Source: an uncultured Cytophagales bacterium (GTDB taxonomy: Bacteria > Bacteroidota > Bacteroidia > Cytophagales > Thermoflexibacteraceae). From it: 64,000 bases of DNA. The DNA is taken from contig CALHUI010000003.1 in the NCBI GenBank assembly GCA_938039675.1, positions 248,001 through 312,000 on the forward strand, written 5' to 3'. Below are positions 57,106-64,000 of this stretch, piece by piece. A program made the position numbers and the translations under genes. Positions within the stretch are counted from its first letter, which is position 1; each line of letters begins with the position of its first letter. The notes beneath the pieces were generated by a model. That model was not told the origin of the DNA. It did no database searches and was given only the letters and a program-made list of their open reading frames with translations.

Positions 57106-58140
57106 ATGATGAACACAGCGAAATTTACTGCTACATCAGATACTCTTTTGCAAGATGCTCCGGCTGGTGTTATCCGCAACGACTGGACAATTGAAGAAAT
57201 CAGCAATATATATTTTTCGCCACTGTTAGACCTGATTTACAGGGCTGCTACCGTACACCGCATGTACCACGACCCGCAAGAGGTACAAGTTTGTACGTTG
57301 CTTTCCGTGAAAACGGGCGGCTGCCCCGAAGACTGCGCCTATTGCCCGCAGGCAGCGCGTTACAGCACCCATGTGAATACACACAAGTTGCTTGATGTAG
57401 ATACAGTGCTTCAGCGCGCCCGCGAAGCACATGCCAACGGAAGCACGCGTTTTTGCATGGGAGCGGCATGGCGCGAGGTGCGCAACAATCGCGATTTTGA
57501 TAAAGTAATAGAAATGGTCAAAGGCGTAAATGAGCTTGGCATGGAGGTATGCTGCACACTTGGTATGCTGACCCATGAGCAGGCATTGCGTCTGAAAGAA
57601 GCGGGCTTGTATGCCTACAACCATAACTTAGACACCAGTGAGGGCTATTACGACAAAATCATCACTACCCGCAATTACAACGACCGTTTGGAAACATTGG
57701 AAAACATTCGTCAGGCGAAAATCTCTGTTTGTTCCGGCGGTATCATTGGCTTAGGAGAGACCCACGAAGACCGCATCGGGATGTTATTCACGCTCTCTAA
57801 CTTGCCCGAACACCCCGAGTCTGTTCCTGTAAACGCATTGGTTGCCGTAGAGGGTACCCCGCTGGAAAACCAAGAACGTGTACCCGTATGGGACATGGTG
57901 CGCATGATAGCCACTGCCCGTATCCTCATGCCACGTGCAATGGTGCGCCTTTCTGCCGGCAGAGTGAGCATGAGTCAGGAAGAACAGGCGCTGTGTTTCA
58001 TGGCAGGTGCCAACTCAATTTTTGCAGGCGACAAACTTCTGACCACGCCCAACCCCGAAATAGATGCCGATAAAGAACTTTTTCAAGTGTTGAATTTAAA
58101 ACCACGGAAAGCCTTTAAAGGCAATAATAGCGATAGCTAA
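57106..58140 (+). CDS. bioB: Biotin synthase
   Basis: 344 residues, radical SAM enzyme inserting sulfur into dethiobiotin. The [4Fe-4S] cysteines are C73, C77 and C80 ([12 protein letters not shown]); further core motifs are [48 protein letters not shown] and [35 protein letters not shown] BirA-type operator is not evident in the 180-base upstream gap. A BioF-like gene lies far away at 38.6 kb; bioA, bioC and bioD are not here. Confidence 0.97.
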   Translation: MMNTAKFTATSDTLLQDAPAGVIRNDWTIEEISNIYFSPLLDLIYRAATVHRMYHDPQEVQVCTLLSVKTGGCPEDCAYCPQAARYSTHVNTHKLLDVDTVLQRAREAHANGSTRFCMGAAWREVRNNRDFDKVIEMVKGVNELGMEVCCTLGMLTHEQALRLKEAGLYAYNHNLDTSEGYYDKIITTRNYNDRLETLENIRQAKISVCSGGIIGLGETHEDRIGMLFTLSNLPEHPESVPVNALVAVEGTPLENQERVPVWDMVRMIATARILMPRAMVRLSAGRVSMSQEEQALCFMAGANSIFAGDKLLTTPNPEIDADKELFQVLNLKPRKAFKGNNSDS

Positions 58141-58191
58141 GCGTTAGCAAAGCAAATGCTCATATTTCTAACCTCTTACTAACAGCTTCTT

Positions 58192-59040
58192 ATGTCCATC
58201 GAACTGGATATTGAAATAACAGATATTCGGCGTCTTACCGATTTGATTAAAGATAAATACGGCTACGATTTTAAGGACTATGCGATGTCCTCATTTCGCA
58301 GGCGAATCAAACGGGTGATTGATATTTACAAGTTTAAGACGGTAGATAAGCTGATTCAAGTGTTAGATACCACACCGACATTTTTCGAGGAATTTATTTC
58401 GGAAATTACCGTGAACGTTACCGAAATGTTCCGCGACCCCACTTTTTGGCGAATACTGAAAGAACAGATTATTCCTAATATCATCCTCAATCACGACCGT
58501 ATCAGTATTTGGCATGCCGGATGTTCTTCCGGCGAGGAAGTACTATCAATGGTTATCATGCTGCACGAAATGGGCTTCTTAGAAAAAGCCAAAATCATGG
58601 CTACCGATATTGATACGGCTATTATCAACAAAGCCAAAACAGCTGCCATTCCTTTAAAGAACATGGAGCTGAACCAAAAGAACTATACAAGCGCATTTGG
58701 CAGCGAAGGAGGGCAGCCGCTCAATCTGAAAAAATACTTTCGCGATGTAGGGCAGGAGTCTGTATTTGATAAGTCTTTGCTGCAAAATGTAACCTACCGC
58801 AAACACGACCTTGTGCAAGGGTCCGTATTTTCAAAGTTCGATTTGGTACTTTGCCGCAACGTAATGATTTATTTCAATCAAACGCTCCAAAACGCAGTAC
58901 TTGCCAAATTGCATGAAAGTATGTTTAAATATGGCTATCTGGCAATCGGCTCCAAAGAATCGCTCATTTGGTGCGACATTGCCAACAAGTTTATTGTTGT
59001 TAATAATGAGGAAAAAATCTACAAAAAAATCAAGGATTGA
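58192..59040 (+). CDS. CheR-type protein-glutamate methyltransferase
   Basis: 282 residues. The helical N-domain (DIRRLTDLIKDKYGYDFKDYAMSSFRRRIKRVI) is followed by ITVNVTEMFRDPTFWRILKEQIIP and the SAM site WHAGCSSGEEVLSMVIM, ATDIDTAIINKAK, then FDLVLCRNVMIYFNQTLQ. It methylates glutamates of chemoreceptors, but no MCP or cheA is nearby. With the adjacent CheB and the GAF/phosphatase genes it probably belongs to a non-classical signalling module. Confidence 0.93.
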   Translation: MSIELDIEITDIRRLTDLIKDKYGYDFKDYAMSSFRRRIKRVIDIYKFKTVDKLIQVLDTTPTFFEEFISEITVNVTEMFRDPTFWRILKEQIIPNIILNHDRISIWHAGCSSGEEVLSMVIMLHEMGFLEKAKIMATDIDTAIINKAKTAAIPLKNMELNQKNYTSAFGSEGGQPLNLKKYFRDVGQESVFDKSLLQNVTYRKHDLVQGSVFSKFDLVLCRNVMIYFNQTLQNAVLAKLHESMFKYGYLAIGSKESLIWCDIANKFIVVNNEEKIYKKIKD

Positions 59041-59070
59041 TTATTACTTGTAAGGTGAAACAAAAGCACC

Positions 59071-59679
59071 ATGTTCAGTAGATACAAGGTTAGCGGCAAA
59101 TACAGAGCGGTTGTGATAGGGGGTTCGGCCGGCAGTTTTCAAGGAATCAACAAAATCCTTGCAGAATTGCCCAAAGAATTTCCCTTACCTGTCTTTATGT
59201 GCCTTCACAGGCTGAAGCATGTGCGCAATGGTTTTGTAGAAGCGCTTTCCATCAAAAGCTCCAAACCGGTGGTAGAACCTTACGATAAGGAAACTATCAA
59301 GAGAGGGCAAATTTACTTGGCACCGGCTAACTATCACATGTCCATAGAATTAGGTAATAGCATTGCGCTTTCTACCGAAGAAATGGAAAACAACTCGCGT
59401 CCGGCCATTGACTACACTTTCGAAACGGCAGCGTATGTTTTTCGGGATAAGTTAGTTGGCATTCTATTGTCGGGTGCTAATAAAGACGGTGCCTACGGTA
59501 TGATGCGAATTAAACAGAAAGGAGGGCTTACAATTGTACAAGACCCCGAAGAAAGTGCTATTAATGCCATGCCAAACGCTGCACTGGCACAAACAAAGGT
59601 AGATATGATTTTGAAAGTGGATCAAATTATAGAATTTTTGTTGGAACTTGACCGAGCGTGTAAAATGTCGCAGCTATGA
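59071..59679 (+). CDS. CheB-type methylesterase domain, without receiver domain
   Basis: 202 residues that start directly with the catalytic domain: GGSAGS (S19), LHRLKH (H46 region), PANYHMSI and LLSGANKDGAYGM with the catalytic-type Asp. A REC domain is absent, so it is not controlled by CheA-type phosphorylation in cis. Gap of 30 bases from cheR; its stop overlaps the next gene's ATG by 4 bases. Confidence 0.92.
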   Translation: MFSRYKVSGKYRAVVIGGSAGSFQGINKILAELPKEFPLPVFMCLHRLKHVRNGFVEALSIKSSKPVVEPYDKETIKRGQIYLAPANYHMSIELGNSIALSTEEMENNSRPAIDYTFETAAYVFRDKLVGILLSGANKDGAYGMMRIKQKGGLTIVQDPEESAINAMPNAALAQTKVDMILKVDQIIEFLLELDRACKMSQL

Positions 59680-60521
59680 AAAAAACAACACTCATAAGAA
59701 TGGTTTTGACAATACTGGCGCTGACATTTGCTGCCGGCCTGCTTTATACACTCTATCACATAGGTTATATAGCCCCTCAGCATCTATCTGAGATTTTCAT
59801 TGCAAAAGGCAGCCCCGCTCAACAGCAGGCAGAGGCCGACAAAGTCATTAAACAGATATTTACCTACGTATCCGTAGAGTTTGTGGTAGCACTGCTGCTT
59901 GTCATTATGCTGGCAATATATGTCAATAATATCAAGCTGGCAAATATTGTGTATGTGGAACGCAGCAGCGACTCACAGCGCAATGAGAGTAACGGCGTGC
60001 AACAAATGAGTACCGACGAGTATATAGCTGAACAGTTAGCTCGCCAAATCAACGAACTTTTGCAGCAGGCAAGCCCGTCCCACTTACTCGACAAACAACG
60101 GTTGGAACAATTGCTGACCCGTATTTGCCATGCCACGGGCGCTGTTGCGGGTGCCTGTTTTGTGTGCAACCACTCTACCCAAACCGCTCACGGCATTGCA
60201 TCTTTTGCACTTAGCCAACCGCTTTCCCCCGAGCCTTTTGCCTATGGTGAAGGTTTTGTAGGGCAGGTAGCCCAATCCGGTAAGTTGCTATACTTGCATC
60301 CGGTTCCGGGAAACTATCTGCCCGTTAAAACAGGTTTAGGAAATGCTCAACCGTTATCCTTGCTGTATTTACCCGTTGTGCAGGAAGGGAACACTGTTGG
60401 TGTTATAGAACTGGCGATGTTTAAACAACTTTCCGAAAATTTGTTAGAAAACCTGCAAAAAAACATACATTTGTCAAGTCCACTATTCGGCAATGCACAT
60501 ATGCAGGCAAACAATTCTTGA
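59676..60521 (+). CDS. Two-helix membrane protein with GAF domain
   Basis: 281 residues. Membrane helices at about 7-28 and 62-88, a linker, and a GAF domain (about 128-265: VAGACFVCNHSTQTAHGIASFALS, FAYGEGFVGQVAQSGKLLYLHPVPGNYL, LLYLPVVQEGNTVGVIELAMF). It resembles the GAF half of its neighbours, lacking HAMP, coiled coil and output domain. Its start is coupled to cheB; the next gene begins 32 bases later. Confidence 0.85.
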   Translation: MKKTTLIRMVLTILALTFAAGLLYTLYHIGYIAPQHLSEIFIAKGSPAQQQAEADKVIKQIFTYVSVEFVVALLLVIMLAIYVNNIKLANIVYVERSSDSQRNESNGVQQMSTDEYIAEQLARQINELLQQASPSHLLDKQRLEQLLTRICHATGAVAGACFVCNHSTQTAHGIASFALSQPLSPEPFAYGEGFVGQVAQSGKLLYLHPVPGNYLPVKTGLGNAQPLSLLYLPVVQEGNTVGVIELAMFKQLSENLLENLQKNIHLSSPLFGNAHMQANNS

Positions 60522-60553
60522 ATATAAGCCCAAACTGATACTGAAACAGCTTT

Positions 60554-63500
60554 ATGTTTGATGAAATCAAGATAGGAAGTAAAATATCCATATTGTTGCT
60601 CGGTGTAGTAACAATTGTTATTTTTTCCGTAACCTTCCTCTCTTACCGTTTCGGCAAAGAAAGTTTTGAACAGAGTTTCTTACAGTCATTAAATTTGAAG
60701 AGCTCTGTAATCGGTTCGCAGTTGGACGATATGTTCGAACAATTAGAGTACAACCTGCGGATGGTTCAAAGCTCTAACAGGGTATTGCAAAGCCTCATGC
60801 AGGCAAGTGCCATTAATAATGTGGACAGCGCCTACTTTGCCATTGAAAAGCGCCTGAACGACTACTTAGTTCCCATTCAGGAAATCTACGGCTACAACAA
60901 CATCCTGCTGCTCAACTCGCGGGGATTGATTGTTTACAAAACAAACAAGAATTTAGACAATTTATTGGTAGGTGAAAATTTTCCGGACTATGACCAGATA
61001 AAATTTAATGCCAGTAAAAAAATTTATTATGGTGCTATTACCAAGATATCGGAAAAACGTGCATTGCTTAATGTAGCCATTCCGGTATTCGATTTTGATG
61101 AGAAAATCATCGGGTACGTTATTGCAGAGTTTGACATGGCCAAAGTATATCGGCTTGCCTCCGATACCCTTGGCTTAGGCAATACCGGCGAAGTAATTCT
61201 CAGCAAACTTTCGGGTAATAAGTTAGATTATATCAATAAACCTCGTCTATCTTCCTTCCCGTTGCTCACACAGTCGTCAATTATAGACGAAAGCAATCCC
61301 GACCCTATTTATTTAGCTGCTTTGGGAGAATCGGGTTTTGGCGTTTTGCAAGATTACCGCGATAAGAAGGCACTCGCCGTTTGGCGTCATTTGCCGCGTG
61401 TAGAGTGGGGGCTGACTGTTAAAATGGATCAAGAAGAACTTGATAAACAGTTAGATGTGTTGTTGCTGTCATTTCTTTTTGCGGCGGTCTTCATCCTGTT
61501 AGTGGCCTTTGCCGTATCGCTGATATTCTCTAATTACTTGACTGCTCCGCTCCAATCGTTGCAAGTCACATTAGGGCTAGTAGCACAGGGTATTCTGCCT
61601 GAAAAAGTTACGGTGCAAACCCACGATGAAATTGGCGAAATGGCGGCAGCCGTAGAGAATTTGGTTAGCACGTTGAAAAATCACGCCAATTTTGCCCGCC
61701 ACATAGGAGAAGGACATTATGATATCGCCTTTCAGCCCGCCGGGCCGGATGATGTGCTGGGCAATGCTCTGATTACTATGCGCGACAACATTCAGCGTGC
61801 CGAACGGCGCGATGATGAGCGCAACTGGATTATATCGGGTGTTGCAGAAGTTGGACAAATATTGCGCTCCGGCAATCGCTTGGAAGAAGTCGGTTATGAA
61901 GTAATAGCCTACATCGTACAGAAAGTCGGGGCAGTGCAGGGGGCTTTTTACGTAGTCAATGAGCAGCCTGACGGCGAGAAGCTCATCGAACTGACGGCCT
62001 CTTATGCTTATGCTAAACGCAAATATCTGAAAGGCACATTCCGCATAGGGGAGGGTTTGATAGGTCAGGCCGCCATCGAGCAAGACACTATCCTAAGGAC
62101 AGAGATACCCTCGCATTATATGACCATCTCCTCCGGCATTCTTGGCGACCGTAAACCCGAGTGTTTATTGATAGTGCCTTTAATTACCAACGAAACAGTT
62201 TACGGGGTTATAGAATTAGCTGGCTTCGAACGGTTTAAAGAAGTAGAAATTAAGTTTGTTGAAGAAATCAGCGCCATTACAGCGCGAACCATTTTCAATA
62301 TTAAGGTCAATGAGCGCACCCTTCGCCTGCTTGCCGAGGCACAACAAATGAGCGAGGAACTACAAGCAAGACAAGAAACACTGCGCGAAAATGCCATTAT
62401 CATGGAAGCAACGCAGGAAGAGTTGCGCCGCACAAATGCCCAATTGGAAGAGCAGATACAAGAAGTAAACCGTTCACAAAAACGGATGCAATTACTGCTC
62501 GAGAACGCTTCCGAGGTAATTACCATCTATGAAAAAGACGGTTACATTCGCTACATCAGTCCTTCGGTAGAAGCCATCCTTGGCTATACGCAGGACGAGA
62601 TGATAGGTATCAACGATATCATATATGTACATCCGAACAGCGTAGCCATTGCCCGCCAAATGTTCCGCGACTTGTTGGAAAACCCGAACGAAAAGGTAAT
62701 GGTACAGTTCGAGTATCTGCAAAAAAATGGCGATACCATTTGGCTCGAAGCAACAGGTAATAACCTTCTGTCAGACCCCGCCATCAGAGGTATCGTAGTT
62801 AATTACCGCGATATTACCGAACGCAGGTTAGCCGAGCGCGAAGCACGCATGCGTGGTCAAATGCAGGCACTTTCCGAAAACTCTCCCGACCTGATAACAA
62901 GGATTAATCCGGAAGGGAAACTGTTTTACATTAACCCTGTTATTACTTTTTATACAGGTAAGACTCCATCCGAGCTTCTCGGCAAGCGCATTCAGGAGAC
63001 AGGTCTTGATGAAGAACTGATTCATCAGTGGGCGCAACTGCTTCATAATGCTATTTCGGCTAACAAGATTATAAAAACGGAAATGCCGTTCCCATCTCTG
63101 TCGGGTAATAGAATCATGCAGGTAAATGCTATTCCTGAACAGAATGAGAATAAAGAAATCGAATCTGTGCTTATTGTTTCGCATGATATTACGGAAATTA
63201 AGGAAGCAGAAATGGAGATACTTTCCATTAACCGTAAGATTACGGAAAGTATCAACTACGCCAAGCGTATTCAGAGCGCTATTTTGCCCGATACAGCTAC
63301 TATCCAAAAAGTGCTGCCCAATTCATTTATTTACTACCGTCCGCGCGATGTAGTAAGCGGCGACTTCCCTTGGTTCTTGCAAAAAGGCAACGATACGTAC
63401 ATAGCCGCAGTAGATTGTACCGGGCACGGCGTACCCGGGGCGCTAATTTCGCTGATTGGTTATTTTATCCTGAACGATGTAGTCAATACACAAAATACGA

Positions 63501-63988
63501 CCGATGTAGGCCAAATATTAGACCTTTTGAACGATGGCGTAACCCGCACACTGCGGCAAGATGTAAACGCCACTACGCGCGATGGTATGGATATAGCACT
63601 TTGCAAAATTAATCTGGTTTCCCGCAAAGTGCAGTACGCCGGTGCACATCGTCCGTTGTATTATGTAACCAACGGAGAGTTACAGGTACAAAAAGGCGAT
63701 AAATTCCCGGTAGGCGGCGGACAAATCCGCAACCGCACTGGTTTTAGCAGCCATGAGTTTACGGTGTCCAAAGGAGATTCTATCTATCTGTTTTCAGACG
63801 GCTTGCCCGACCAGTTTGGCGGTCCGGAAAACAAGAAGTTCTCACCGCGTCAAATCAGGGAAATTATTGCTCAAAACCATGACAAACCTATGCATGAGAT
63901 ACGTCGTATATTTGACAATGCCTTTGAGAATTGGCGAAACGGGCACATGCAAACAGACGACGTACTGCTGATTGGAATTAAATTTTAA
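60554..63988 (+). CDS. Large sensor: Cache-HAMP-GAF-PAS-PAS with SpoIIE phosphatase output
   Basis: 1144 residues. TM1 (about 11-30), extracytoplasmic Cache-like domain (35-290), TM2 (300-328), HAMP (330-420), GAF (430-600: GEGLIGQAAIEQDTILRTEIPSHYMTI), coiled coil (600-645), two PAS domains (645-765 NASEVITIYEKDGYIRYISPS; 770-890), and a PP2C/SpoIIE phosphatase from about 905: IQSAILPDTATIQ, SGDFPWFLQKGND, AAVDCTGHGVPGALISLIG, DGMDIALCKI, YLFSDGLPDQFGGP. Dephosphorylates a partner, typically an anti-sigma-antagonist. Last gene of the cluster; the stop is 12 bases from the window end. Confidence 0.9.
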   Translation: MFDEIKIGSKISILLLGVVTIVIFSVTFLSYRFGKESFEQSFLQSLNLKSSVIGSQLDDMFEQLEYNLRMVQSSNRVLQSLMQASAINNVDSAYFAIEKRLNDYLVPIQEIYGYNNILLLNSRGLIVYKTNKNLDNLLVGENFPDYDQIKFNASKKIYYGAITKISEKRALLNVAIPVFDFDEKIIGYVIAEFDMAKVYRLASDTLGLGNTGEVILSKLSGNKLDYINKPRLSSFPLLTQSSIIDESNPDPIYLAALGESGFGVLQDYRDKKALAVWRHLPRVEWGLTVKMDQEELDKQLDVLLLSFLFAAVFILLVAFAVSLIFSNYLTAPLQSLQVTLGLVAQGILPEKVTVQTHDEIGEMAAAVENLVSTLKNHANFARHIGEGHYDIAFQPAGPDDVLGNALITMRDNIQRAERRDDERNWIISGVAEVGQILRSGNRLEEVGYEVIAYIVQKVGAVQGAFYVVNEQPDGEKLIELTASYAYAKRKYLKGTFRIGEGLIGQAAIEQDTILRTEIPSHYMTISSGILGDRKPECLLIVPLITNETVYGVIELAGFERFKEVEIKFVEEISAITARTIFNIKVNERTLRLLAEAQQMSEELQARQETLRENAIIMEATQEELRRTNAQLEEQIQEVNRSQKRMQLLLENASEVITIYEKDGYIRYISPSVEAILGYTQDEMIGINDIIYVHPNSVAIARQMFRDLLENPNEKVMVQFEYLQKNGDTIWLEATGNNLLSDPAIRGIVVNYRDITERRLAEREARMRGQMQALSENSPDLITRINPEGKLFYINPVITFYTGKTPSELLGKRIQETGLDEELIHQWAQLLHNAISANKIIKTEMPFPSLSGNRIMQVNAIPEQNENKEIESVLIVSHDITEIKEAEMEILSINRKITESINYAKRIQSAILPDTATIQKVLPNSFIYYRPRDVVSGDFPWFLQKGNDTYIAAVDCTGHGVPGALISLIGYFILNDVVNTQNTTDVGQILDLLNDGVTRTLRQDVNATTRDGMDIALCKINLVSRKVQYAGAHRPLYYVTNGELQVQKGDKFPVGGGQIRNRTGFSSHEFTVSKGDSIYLFSDGLPDQFGGPENKKFSPRQIREIIAQNHDKPMHEIRRIFDNAFENWRNGHMQTDDVLLIGIKF

Positions 63989-64000
63989 ATGATAGGGTGT

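Overview
The window looks like a chromosomal segment of a Bacteroidota bacterium, most likely of the Cytophagales. The evidence is: str-operon order rpsL-rpsG-fusA-rpsJ without tuf; promoters of the form TTG/TTTG-N19-21-TAnnTTTG at the str operon, tRNA-Pro, the trp leader and the SRP RNA; very few Shine-Dalgarno sequences; many lipoproteins and small outer-membrane proteins; and phylum-type hypothetical families (DUF4954-like, CcmD-like, MbnP-like). Genus cannot be decided from sequence alone. I see no phage, transposase, integrase or CRISPR array; this is core chromosome with a few accessory patches.

Layout. 1-3.4 kb: str ribosomal operon (minus) divergent from tRNA-Pro(GGG). 3.7-5.9 kb: ilvC, mscL, rnhA. 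6.0-10.7 kb: a plus-strand cluster with an MbnP-like lipoprotein, an MbnH/MauG-like di-haem protein, a CxxCxC outer-membrane protein and two small coupled genes, probably for copper handling. 10.8-20.6 kb: ABC ATPase, amidase, ruvA, a TlpA-like protein, two RlpA/SPOR envelope proteins and an S9 peptidase. 20.8-25.3 kb: frr-pyrH, a secreted protein and a CoA-transferase. 25.6-28.8 kb: a lipoprotein, an outer-membrane protein with an in-frame stop, and an ECF sigma gene with a frameshift coupled to an unusual anti-sigma-like gene. 29-36 kb: GH13 lipoprotein, katG, DUF4954-like protein, a VOC protein. 36-41.2 kb: bacilliredoxin, sufT-like/sufE/sufS, a BioF-like enzyme, cysS. 41.3-47.5 kb: a SpoIIE-type phosphatase, a trpG-trpD-orf-trpC operon behind a complete attenuator with a Trp-X-Trp leader peptide, and a nucleosidase-like protein. 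47.6-55.6 kb: SRP RNA, transaldolase-like protein, glycosyltransferase, hydrolase, MFS transporter, mutL, ccmE and a ccmD-like gene. 55.7-64 kb: GAF/HAMP sensor, bioB, and a cheR-cheB-GAF-SpoIIE signalling cluster.

Strongest points for a second look: the trp attenuator (45.53-45.71 kb), the MbnP/MbnH-like copper cluster, the two apparent lesions at 26.2 and 27.04 kb, the CXXXY-type CcmE, and the chemotaxis-enzyme/GAF/phosphatase cluster at the right end. Start codons were moved from the longest possible frame wherever an internal ATG or a promoter made a better case.
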